DNA from: Tychonema litorale BBK16
GTDB taxonomy: Bacteria; Cyanobacteriota; Cyanobacteriia; Cyanobacteriales; Microcoleaceae
Assembly (NCBI RefSeq): GCF_021648855.1
Contig: NZ_JAKJHX010000129.1
Coordinates: 1-13,835 of the forward strand
Length of the DNA stretch: 13,835 nucleotides
Direction: 5' to 3'
Shown: in pieces, positions 6,630 to 13,312 of the stretch
Position numbering within the stretch: position 1 is the stretch's first letter
Layout: the number at the start of each line of letters is the position of its first letter
Made by a program: the position numbers and the translations under genes
The notes under the pieces: generated by a model
Databases searched by the model: none
Told to the model about the DNA's origin: nothing
The model's input: the letters and a program-made list of their open reading frames with translations, nothing else

Positions 6630-8474
6630 ATGACTCACTATTACGGCAACTATTCTTCTCGATCGGACCTTTCCGACGGGGAAATCTTACCGAAGACAGC
6701 GGAAATAAGTCCTTCGCAACCAGTTATTGCCGATCGCAACAATCAGCCCGATCGCCTGTTAGATGAAATTCCTCACATAGTTTGGCACGCAAATGCTGAT
6801 GGGGCGGTGACTTATTTGAACTCCGGCTGGGAAGAGTATACGGGAGTAGCAGCAATAGCAGCTTTGGGTTTCGGCTACTTGGCCTCTATCCACCCAGAAG
6901 ACCGAGATCGCTGTCGGTGGCTATCTAGACCGACTGCCAGCCTGGAGTCAAGTTACGAGGTAGAATTCCGTCTGATGACGCGATCGGGTATTTATCGGTG
7001 GAATTTAGCTAGATTGTCGCCCGCAAACGCCAGTGAGGAAGCTTTAGAGTGGGTGGGAACCTATACAGATATAGACGCGCTCAAGCAAACTCAAGGCTGG
7101 CTGGAAGCAGAACGAGAATCTCTCAATAGGTTGCTGCGATCGAATGCTAGCGAGACAGCAGAAAACTTGGGCGCAACTAACCCGGTTAGAGAGGCGCAAC
7201 AACTGCATTTGCAGGCTATTGAGCGGTTTACAAATGTTTTGAACCAGCGCGCCGGAAGCTGGTGCGAATTAGTGCAGGCGATCGCCGATGCGGTGGTAGA
7301 GACGATCGCATCCGCTCAATTTTGCTTGGTGGGTCTCCCGGAGTGCGATCGCAGTAGCCTCAAATTAAGTGCAGTCACTGGGGTGGAAAACTTTGGTGGG
7401 AGTAGAACCCTGTACGTGCAAAACGCGCTGTTATCGCAAGTATTTGCTACGGGGAAATCTCAATTGTCGTCGCAGGAGTCGGAGTGCGAAATACCGACGG
7501 CCTGTGCAGTGGCGATCGAGTCTTCGCTCACAGGGCGTTTGGGTGTGTTGGCGATCGGCAATTGGCAAAATAGCCAAGCCATTGACAGTGCGACTGTGGA
7601 ACTGCTGGCGGTGATGGGAAGACAAGCTGCGATCGCAATTCATAACACGCGGGCGATTGAAATTGCCAAAAAACAGGAACAGCTTTTAGAGTTGCAAAAT
7701 CAGCTTTTACTTCGCCAACAAGCAGAACTAGAAAATCAACGCCTGCGCCTGCAACAGCAAAATTTGCAACTGCTAGAAGCAGCCAAATTAAAATCACAAT
7801 TTTTGAGAACAATGTCTCACGAATTGCGAACTCCGATGAATGCAATTATCGGCTTTTCGCAATTGCTGCTGCGCCAGGAAAAACAAATGTTGACTGCTCA
7901 GCAAAAAGATTTTGTGGGGCGGATTTTTAAGAACGGCAAAAATCTGCTAGTGCTGATTAATGATATCCTCGACATTTCCAAAATCGAGACTTACCCAGCA
8001 GAATTAGAAATTGCCGAATTTGATTTAGCACAGTTGGTTATAGCTACCGCCCTGGAATTAGGAAATCAGGTGACAGACAAAAATTTGGCGCTGTCTGTGA
8101 GCGTGTGTTTGCAGGATCGGTTGATAGTTAATGACAAGTCGCGCTTGCGACAAGTTTTGGTGAAGCTAATTTCTAATGCAATTAAATTTACCCATCAGGG
8201 AAACATTTGCATTTCTGTGCGAGAACAAACCCTCGATCGACTAATGATCGCCGTCACTGATACAGGGATTGGCATCACCGAAACCGAATTGCCGCAGATT
8301 TTTGACAAGTTCCACCAAGCCGATCGAGCTACAACTCGCCAATATCCGGGCATCGGTTTAGGATTAGCTATTAGTGCATCTTTAGTGAGAATGATGGACG
8401 GCACACTTACAGCACAAAGTCAAGTAGGAAAAGGCTCAACATTTCGGTTAGAATTGCCACGACAAATTAAATAA
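6630..8474 (+). CDS. PAS-GAF sensor histidine kinase
   Basis: A 614-residue soluble kinase without membrane segments, so it should sense a cytoplasmic signal. A PAS domain lies at about 42-155 (HIVWHANADGAVTYLNSGWEEYTG, SIHPEDRDR, YRWNLARLSP). A GAF domain lies at about 195-345 (LVQAIADAVVETIASAQFCLVGL, LGVLAIGNWQ, RQAAIAIHNTR). A Gln/Leu-rich coiled coil follows (345-390). The HisKA domain has His397 in MSHELRTPMN, and the HATPase domain has the N box with Asn516 (LISNAIKFT), DTGIGI (544-549) and GIGLGLAIS (574-582). All catalytic motifs are intact. No Cys for bilin attachment is evident in the usual GAF context, so I do not call it a phytochrome. An in-frame stop closely precedes the ATG, fixing the start. 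It is divergent from the NarL-type regulator. Confidence 0.94.
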   Translation: MTHYYGNYSSRSDLSDGEILPKTAEISPSQPVIADRNNQPDRLLDEIPHIVWHANADGAVTYLNSGWEEYTGVAAIAALGFGYLASIHPEDRDRCRWLSRPTASLESSYEVEFRLMTRSGIYRWNLARLSPANASEEALEWVGTYTDIDALKQTQGWLEAERESLNRLLRSNASETAENLGATNPVREAQQLHLQAIERFTNVLNQRAGSWCELVQAIADAVVETIASAQFCLVGLPECDRSSLKLSAVTGVENFGGSRTLYVQNALLSQVFATGKSQLSSQESECEIPTACAVAIESSLTGRLGVLAIGNWQNSQAIDSATVELLAVMGRQAAIAIHNTRAIEIAKKQEQLLELQNQLLLRQQAELENQRLRLQQQNLQLLEAAKLKSQFLRTMSHELRTPMNAIIGFSQLLLRQEKQMLTAQQKDFVGRIFKNGKNLLVLINDILDISKIETYPAELEIAEFDLAQLVIATALELGNQVTDKNLALSVSVCLQDRLIVNDKSRLRQVLVKLISNAIKFTHQGNICISVREQTLDRLMIAVTDTGIGITETELPQIFDKFHQADRATTRQYPGIGLGLAISASLVRMMDGTLTAQSQVGKGSTFRLELPRQIK

Positions 8475-8531
8475 ATTGAGAGATCTTTCGATAGACTTTA
8501 GAGCGGGCTAAAATTGAAAATCTCAAATCGC

Positions 8532-8546
8532 AGGAATTTTCGGGTG
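8532..8546 (+). promoter_or_regulatory. Ribosome binding site deciding the GTG start
   Basis: AGGA at 8532-8535 lies eight bases before GTG at 8544-8546. The alternative TTG codon ten codons upstream, at 8514, has no such site, so GTG is preferred. Confidence 0.6.
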
Positions 8547-10541
8547 AAGGAAGTAATTAAAAGTTTGTCAGAGTATAGAAGAAAGCGCCCGTTAGCGTTA
8601 GCGAAGCGATCTGAAGGAAAGCCCGCCCCTACGGGGGCTGCGCCAACGAAGAGGATCGCACGTTTACTGCTGTCGGTGTTGTGGCTGTGCGCGATCGCCT
8701 CGGTAGCTTTCGTGTGGAATCTGGGCAATATCGGTTTGGTTGACGAAACTGAACCATTGTTTGCCGAAGCTGCTCGCCAAATGACGGTGAGAGGGGATTG
8801 GATCACGCCGTATTTCAATGGTGATACTAGGTTTGACAAGCCACCGTTGATTTACTGGCTGATGGCGCTGGCTTATCGGGCGATCGGGGTTAATGAGTGG
8901 GCTGTGCGTCTTCCGTCGGCTTTATCCGCGATCGCCCTGACTTGCCTCGGATTCTATACTTTATCGAAGGAAGAAGGAAGAAGAACCCCCTCCAACCCTC
9001 CTCAAGGGGGGAATGAAGAAGGAATAAGAACCCCCCCCTACCCCCCCCAAGGGGGGAATGAAGAAGAAAAATTATCCCCCACTCCCCCACTCTCCCCCTC
9101 CTCCACTCTCCCCCTCTTTCTTTCTACTCCTTGGATTGGTGCTGCCCTAATCGCCCTAAATCCTCAAACTATTGCCTGGGGAAGGACTGGCGTTTCTGAT
9201 ATGCTATTAGTCGGTTGTATGTGTTCGGCACTATTAGCATTTTTCCTCGGTTATGTCCTAGAAGAAGAGAGAGAAAAAGCAGAATTTTCTACTATTTCTA
9301 CTTCCCGATTTCCCAATAAGTGGTATCTGACTTTTTATGTACTAATTGGGTTAGCAATTCTGGCAAAGGGCCCTGTGGGAATTGTCATACCAGCGCTGAT
9401 TATTGGCTGCTTTGCGCTTTACTTGGGGAATTTTCGGCAACTTTGGCGAGAAATGCGTCCGGTGTCGGGAATCTTGATTATTCTGGCGATCGCACTACCT
9501 TGGTTTATTCTGGTTATTTTAGCCAATGGTCAAACTTATATTGACAGTTTTTTTGGATATCACAATTTCCAGCGTTTTACTCAAGTAGTGAATCGGCACT
9601 CAGCACCTTGGTATTTTTACTTTTTTGTAGTGCTACTTGGTTTTGCGCCTTGGTCGATTTATTTGCCGGTTGCGATCGCCCGTACCCGTTTTTGGCAGCG
9701 TAGTTACTGGTGTCGCCAACCGCGATCGGCTCAATTAAGTTTATTTGCCTTATTTTGGTTTGGCTGCATCTTTGGGTTTTTCACAATTTCCGTGACAAAA
9801 TTGCCGAGTTATGTATTGCCTTTGTTGCCAGCGGCTGCGATTTTGGTAACGCTGCTGTGGGGGGATATTATTACTGGGAAAGCAGATGAAGGAAGAAGGG
9901 TAAAGCTAGATAAAAAGCAGAACTCTTTACCGAAGTCGCTGTTAGTTACATTCATTGTTAACATCGTATTTTTATTGATTCTAGCGGGAGCAATTTTCTA
10001 CTGCTATCACTGGCTGGGAGACGATCCGGCGATGCCGAAGTTTCCGCAAGCACTTCAACAGTCGGGATTGCTGATTTTAGGCGGTGCGATTTGGATAATT
10101 GCGGCTGGGGCGATCGCGATTTTACTCTGGAAACGTCAGCAACGCTGGATTTTGGTTGCCAACTTCATCGGATTAGTAACATTTATCATCTTTGGTTTAA
10201 CTCCGGCTTACAATTTAGTTGATATCAATCGCCAATTACCTCTGCGACAACTAGCACAGGTTGCCGTTCAACAAAAACTGCCAGGGGAAGAGTTTATGAT
10301 GATTGGTTTTGCGAAACCTAGTGTAGTTTTTTATTCCCATTTACCTGTAACTTACTACCGACTGGCAAGAGGTGCGAAGAACTACATTCGAGAATCTAAA
10401 AATCACAATACTCCGTCTATTTTGGTGTTAGGATATCCAGAGAAATTTGTGGAATTTGGATTGCAATCCAATGAATATCAACTGTTGGAGAGTCGTGGCG
10501 CTTACCAACTGGCAAGGGTTCAGAGGCAAGCGTTTAGATAG
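8544..10541 (+). CDS. GT39/ArnT-like membrane glycosyltransferase with repeat insertions
   Basis: A 665-residue polytopic membrane protein of the PMT/ArnT superfamily. Members transfer a sugar from a polyprenyl-phosphate donor to lipid or protein on the outer side of the plasma membrane. After the first helix it has GLVDETEPLFAEAARQM, whose Asp-Glu pair (67-68, counted from the GTG) is the catalytic loop, then GDTRFDKPPLIYWL (about 94-107) and NEWAVRLPSAL, all hallmarks of the family. About a dozen hydrophobic segments follow, then a soluble C-terminal domain (about 560-665). Two pieces look foreign. Residues about 13-38 are encoded by a repeat-like, GC-rich stretch. Residues 147-193 comprise two 15-residue repeats (RTPxxPPQGGNEE) plus a Ser/Pro-rich run in a loop between helices. 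Both are in frame. Donor and acceptor are unknown. A TTG start at 8514 is the alternative. Confidence 0.9.
   Translation: MKEVIKSLSEYRRKRPLALAKRSEGKPAPTGAAPTKRIARLLLSVLWLCAIASVAFVWNLGNIGLVDETEPLFAEAARQMTVRGDWITPYFNGDTRFDKPPLIYWLMALAYRAIGVNEWAVRLPSALSAIALTCLGFYTLSKEEGRRTPSNPPQGGNEEGIRTPPYPPQGGNEEEKLSPTPPLSPSSTLPLFLSTPWIGAALIALNPQTIAWGRTGVSDMLLVGCMCSALLAFFLGYVLEEEREKAEFSTISTSRFPNKWYLTFYVLIGLAILAKGPVGIVIPALIIGCFALYLGNFRQLWREMRPVSGILIILAIALPWFILVILANGQTYIDSFFGYHNFQRFTQVVNRHSAPWYFYFFVVLLGFAPWSIYLPVAIARTRFWQRSYWCRQPRSAQLSLFALFWFGCIFGFFTISVTKLPSYVLPLLPAAAILVTLLWGDIITGKADEGRRVKLDKKQNSLPKSLLVTFIVNIVFLLILAGAIFYCYHWLGDDPAMPKFPQALQQSGLLILGGAIWIIAAGAIAILLWKRQQRWILVANFIGLVTFIIFGLTPAYNLVDINRQLPLRQLAQVAVQQKLPGEEFMMIGFAKPSVVFYSHLPVTYYRLARGAKNYIRESKNHNTPSILVLGYPEKFVEFGLQSNEYQLLESRGAYQLARVQRQAFR
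8586..8645. repeat. Dispersed-repeat-like insertion in the 5' end of the glycosyltransferase gene
   Basis: GCCCGTTAGCGTTAGCGAAGCG followed by AGCCC-GCCCCTACGGG-GGGCT (hairpin at about 8620-8639) resembles GC-rich elements that recur between genes in Microcoleus-type genomes. Here it is translated, in frame, as a basic Pro/Ala/Gly stretch ahead of the first membrane helix. Confidence 0.55.
8982..9071. repeat. Two in-frame 45-bp tandem repeats inside the glycosyltransferase gene
   Basis: Units 8982-9026 and 9027-9071 both carry AGAACCCCC near their start and CAAGGGGGGAATGAAGAAG further on. They translate to RTPSNPPQGGNEEGI and RTPPYPPQGGNEEEK. Runs of C opposite runs of G let each unit fold into a hairpin. 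A CT/C-rich tract (about 9075-9120, CTCCCCC-like) follows and encodes the Ser/Pro-rich residues. Confidence 0.85.
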
Positions 10542-10625
10542 TGTATTATAGTGAGGCTGCGATCATCTGGGTTTTCTACTTTCATCAAGTAATGCTTTCT
10601 GCATGGGCTGCTGAATCCTGAAAAG

Positions 10626-10665
10626 TTTGAGCCGCTCTCTCCTTTTCGGTAAAGAAAAGCTCAAA
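10626..10665. terminator. Nested stem between the glycosyltransferase and tRNA 3' ends
   Basis: TTTGAGC (10626-10632) can pair with GCTCAAA (10659-10665). Inside it, CTTTTC-GGTAAA-GAAAAG (10642-10659) is a competing small stem. It lies between two convergent genes. On the minus strand AAACTTTTC follows, a weak T run, so a role in ending the tRNA or glycosyltransferase transcript is possible but unproven. The rest of 10542-10692 shows nothing else. Confidence 0.35.
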
Positions 10666-10692
10666 GCATTGATGTTATCAGGTTGTAGTTAA

Positions 10693-10766
10693 TGGGTACG
10701 GTAGGACTCGAACCTACGGCTCGCTGCTTAGAAGGCAGCTACTCTATCCACCTGAGTTACGCACCC
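10693..10766 (-). tRNA. tRNA-Arg (anticodon UCU)
   Basis: A complete cloverleaf on the minus strand. Acceptor GGGTGCG pairs with CGTACCC (one G-T pair), and the D arm is CTCAGGTGGATAGAG. The anticodon stem GCTGC/GCAGC encloses loop CTTCTAA, giving anticodon TCT, which reads AGA/AGG. The T arm is GTAGG-TTCGAGT-CCTAC, and the discriminator is A. The 3' CCA is not encoded. The upstream stretch carries an inverted repeat GTTAGC / GCTAAC at 10780-10800. Confidence 0.95.
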
Positions 10767-11049
10767 ACAAAAATTGAAAGTTAGCTAGAATTTTGCTAAC
10801 AGCAGCATTGTATCGCTATAGTGTGCGATCGAGCAAGCAAAAATTTAACAAAGTTCTGAAAAGACCCCAAAACCAATAGTTACCAGAAAATTGGGTCGAA
10901 GTAACGGCATTCCGCTGACTCACATCGCCTTATCAGAAATTTGGGTCTAAAACCCCGTCACTTCGACTACGCTGACAAATCCTCATGTATTTGGGTAGAA
11001 ATATCCACGCGCAAGCGTATGGTATAGTCAAGGTATCAGACAAGATTTA
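10767..11049. other. Intergenic region with imperfect inverted repeat
   Basis: No coding frame is convincing. GTTAGC/GCTAAC (10780-10800) lies just upstream of the tRNA. GTCGAAGTAACGG (10895-10907) and CCGTCACTTCGAC (10955-10967) are inverted copies with one mismatch. A short TTGGGT motif recurs near 10891, 10941 and 10989, each after an A/T-rich word. These look like dispersed intergenic repeat debris. Confidence 0.45.
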
Positions 11050-11217
11050 AAAACCTACCCCCGGACTGGGGGAAAGTATACGCCCAAAAAACTCAAAGAG
11101 GAGATATGACTACACACGTAACGTGGTTTCCGTAGTCAGCCTGGGAACCCTAGTAATAGGGATATTAGGATCGAAATGTCTTAAGAATCCTCGTGCCTTC
11201 GGGTCGAGGAGTGTCAA
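11050..11217 (+). mobile_element. Probable IS200/IS605 right end: tnpB 3' remnant with omega-RNA-like structure
   Basis: A frame open from about 11051 reads ...PTPGLGESIRPKNSKRRYDYTR, then NVVSVVSLGTLVIGILGSK, then CLKNPRAFGSRSVNS, resembling the non-catalytic C-terminal tail of cyanobacterial TnpB proteins. The DNA ends in AATCCTCG-TGCCTTCGGGT-CGAGGA with a stable C(UUCG)G-type loop (11188-11210), then GTGTCAA (11211-11217), which I recognise as the usual right-end hairpin and border of such elements. Other stems are CCCCC/GGGGG (11058-11072), and GACTAC/GTAGTC (11108-11137) enclosing CACG-TAA-CGTG. In these elements this region is transcribed as the TnpB guide RNA scaffold. No tnpB catalytic region or tnpA is present. 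It could instead be an unrelated structured leader of the next gene. Confidence 0.5.
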
Positions 11218-11261
11218 CTCGCACAGCACCTCGGCCATGACAGAAGTCAAATCACAGTGTC

Positions 11262-11936
11262 ATGTTTATTCTGAAACGGCAGGATGTTGAAATAACCAAT
11301 TTTCAACACCCAAAACGGGATCAGCAAATCCCCATTCTCAATTATCAGGGGCAGACGTTCCGCCTAATCAGCGCTTTCAACGGGAAACAAGCAGAAGACG
11401 CCAGAGCCTTATGGCGGGACTTAACCGACAACAAAGGTAAAGCCTGTGTTTTGCTAGAAGAGCCGGATAGATATAGCGTCTGGGGCAAGGTTCGTCTAGA
11501 CCAGCTTGTCGGTGAAGAACCGACAGGTACTTCCGCTGCCAAACCACCGCTGTTCGCACAGGCTTGCCTGCTGCTGCTCCAAGCTGTTTACTTCGATGTA
11601 GAAGACCTCCTAGGGGCAAGACAAGCCGCATCGTTTCAGAAAGATATCGCCAAAGTATTTCAGCAGGGAAGTTTCCCCATGGCAGACTCCCCTGATGCAA
11701 TAAAAAATTGGCTAACCGTTAGTCCCTTACAAGGTCACAAGGTACCTCCTTGGCAAGATCAGCATCTTAAGACCTTGTTGCAAGAACTGCACCGTTTGGG
11801 CAAATCATATTTTGGCAATACTGACTTTGCTGAGGGAGTGAGCGATGTCCTGGAAGATATGCCAGCACAAGAGCGTAATCAGTTTATTGATTGGCTCAAA
11901 CAATCAGCCCTCAACAAGTTATGGATTTCGGGGTAA
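11262..11936 (+). CDS. Npun_F0813-type conserved cyanobacterial protein
   Basis: A 224-residue soluble protein without signal peptide or membrane helices. The N-terminal half (MFILKRQDVEITNFQHPKRDQQIPILNYQGQTFRL, ARALWRDLTDNKGKACVLLEEPDRYSVWGKVRLDQL) matches my memory of a family named after Npun_F0813, found across cyanobacteria and of unknown function. The C-terminal half is helical with ACLLLLQAVYFDVEDLLGARQAASFQKD and a terminal FIDWLKQSALNKLW. An in-frame TGA at 11238-11240 means translation cannot begin further upstream, so ATG 11262 is the start; no strong ribosome site precedes it. A 17-codon reading frame from 11237 overlaps its beginning. The start lies only 44 bp past the IS605-like right end, which may therefore provide its leader or promoter. 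Confidence 0.82.
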   Translation: MFILKRQDVEITNFQHPKRDQQIPILNYQGQTFRLISAFNGKQAEDARALWRDLTDNKGKACVLLEEPDRYSVWGKVRLDQLVGEEPTGTSAAKPPLFAQACLLLLQAVYFDVEDLLGARQAASFQKDIAKVFQQGSFPMADSPDAIKNWLTVSPLQGHKVPPWQDQHLKTLLQELHRLGKSYFGNTDFAEGVSDVLEDMPAQERNQFIDWLKQSALNKLWISG

Positions 11937-12091
11937 AAATTTTTGGCAATTGCTTAAACAGTTGCGGTGTAGGCGGTACGTGATATGTAGGTTGGATTGC
12001 CAACTTGTATTTGCGACCAAATTGTTAAGTTAGTTTGGCTACCACCTACTTTCTGGCAATTTAACTGCTAGTTAAGTCTTTTGGAATACCT

Positions 12092-13153
12092 ATGAGTAGC
12101 ACTTCAGAAAAGTCATCTACATCTCCATCTTTATTGTCAGCTCAGACTCTAGTCATTGTGGGTATTGTCTGGGCTGTCATGGCGTTGCTGTTTTTTTTAC
12201 TATTCAGCGTGCCCCTTTCACAAGAAGAGGGTCTACCGCTTTGGTACTCGATCGGCACTTATATTTTTGAATGCGGGGCATACCTCGGAGCTGCCCTAGT
12301 TTGTTTTAGAAACTGGCAAAGCCCTCATATGGCCAGCGGACGCAACGTCTGGCTGGGCATAGGTCTAGGGATGCTGTTTTATTTTATTGCCGGTGTGCTA
12401 TTTGGCATTTGGGAACTCTATTTCGAGGTCAGCCCGGATGTGAGTCCAGCAGATGCCTTCTATCTGGGTAGCTATGTGGTGCTGATTGGAGGAATGGTTG
12501 TGGCTGTTACCTCCAAACGGCTGAATCTAGAAATTTGGCAGTGGGGTCTGTTATCGGGAATTGCTGCCTTCGGGATTGCTGTAGCTATCTGGGTGGCGGC
12601 ACCTGACTCTTGGAGGGTACAGCTAGGGTTCGCTCCGGCATCGACTCAGGAAGTAGTTACAAAAACTACACCTGATTCAAATAAAGCAACAGCCAAAGCC
12701 CCTGCTTTGAACGACTCGCCCACGTCAAAGGTAAAAGAATCTACCTCGTCTGCTCCTAAATCAGAACCGGACGCAGCAGCAGAAGCAACTAAAGCTCCTG
12801 CATGGGTTATGGCACTAGATGAGCAACTGTCGCCCTATGCTTACGCAGTCAATTTGTTTTACATTGTGGGTGACGTTTTTCTGCTAATTATTGCTACAGC
12901 CTTGCTGCTGGCATTCTGGGGAGGACGTTTTTCTCAATCTTGGCGGATGATCGCGGCTGCAACTTTTTCGTTGTACATCGCAGATATGTACTTTAAGTGG
13001 CGTGATACTCAGGCCGAGGGTACTTACCAAAGTGGCAGTTTGCTGGAAGTATTTTTTGTTTTCAGCGCTATCTTGTTCGGAATAGGAGCTGTCTTGGAAC
13101 ATGATATTTCAACCCGTTCTCGTCAGAGCAGGCGCAGTCGGCGCGCTGCTTAA
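12092..13153 (+). CDS. Eight-helix integral membrane protein, function unknown
   Basis: I do not recognise this 353-residue protein by name. Hydrophobic segments lie at about 18-41, 52-72, 86-108, 122-141, 150-170, 250-275, 283-303 and 316-336. A hydrophilic loop of about 70 residues (175-245), rich in Ala, Ser, Thr, Lys and Pro and probably disordered, separates a five-helix from a three-helix part. The tail is strongly basic (TRSRQSRRSRRAA), which by the positive-inside rule suggests a cytoplasmic C terminus. Acidic/aromatic motifs SPADAFYLGSYVVL (118-131) and YIVGDVFLL...SLYIADMYFKW recall the membrane sensor modules that precede PAS or GGDEF domains, but no output domain is attached. It lies 155 bp after the Npun_F0813-type gene on the same strand and has a hairpin downstream. 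Confidence 0.82.
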   Translation: MSSTSEKSSTSPSLLSAQTLVIVGIVWAVMALLFFLLFSVPLSQEEGLPLWYSIGTYIFECGAYLGAALVCFRNWQSPHMASGRNVWLGIGLGMLFYFIAGVLFGIWELYFEVSPDVSPADAFYLGSYVVLIGGMVVAVTSKRLNLEIWQWGLLSGIAAFGIAVAIWVAAPDSWRVQLGFAPASTQEVVTKTTPDSNKATAKAPALNDSPTSKVKESTSSAPKSEPDAAAEATKAPAWVMALDEQLSPYAYAVNLFYIVGDVFLLIIATALLLAFWGGRFSQSWRMIAAATFSLYIADMYFKWRDTQAEGTYQSGSLLEVFFVFSAILFGIGAVLEHDISTRSRQSRRSRRAA

Positions 13154-13176
13154 TAATTTGAGATAGAGGATTGTTG

Positions 13177-13194
13177 GCAAGCCCTTGGGCTTGC
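13177..13194. terminator. Hairpin downstream of the membrane protein gene
   Basis: GCAAGCCC and GGGCTTGC form a perfect 8-bp stem with TT between, starting 23 bases after the stop. AAACATTTTG follows, so the T run is poor but the position fits a terminator. Confidence 0.55.
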
Positions 13195-13312
13195 AAACAT
13201 TTTGTAGCCCTCGACAACATTTTTCAGATTCAAATTTAAGAAACAATCGAAATTCAGAGTTCGTTGACAGTTAGCCTGCGCTTGGATATGTCTTTTTGCT
13301 GGAAAACTTGGG

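Noticed and set aside
6533..6766. Short plus-strand frame overlapping the kinase start
   Set aside because: It shares most of its length with the kinase N terminus in another frame and has no recognisable motif; the kinase frame is unambiguous.
7431..7845. Minus-strand frames inside the kinase gene
   Set aside because: They are antisense shadows without motifs, with composition imposed by the kinase codons.
6630..8474. Kinase as a phytochrome or cyanobacteriochrome
   Set aside because: The GAF domain lacks a recognisable chromophore-binding Cys-His context, so no bilin binding is claimed.
8890..9090. Minus-strand reading frame rich in Gly and Pro (HSPLGGGRGG-like)
   Set aside because: It is the antisense reading of the C-rich repeats inside the glycosyltransferase gene, which has clear family motifs on the plus strand.
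11050..11217. 6S RNA, tmRNA, SRP RNA or RNase P RNA
   Set aside because: None of the conserved cores of these RNAs is visible; the right-end hairpin and GTGTCAA border fit an IS200/IS605 end better.
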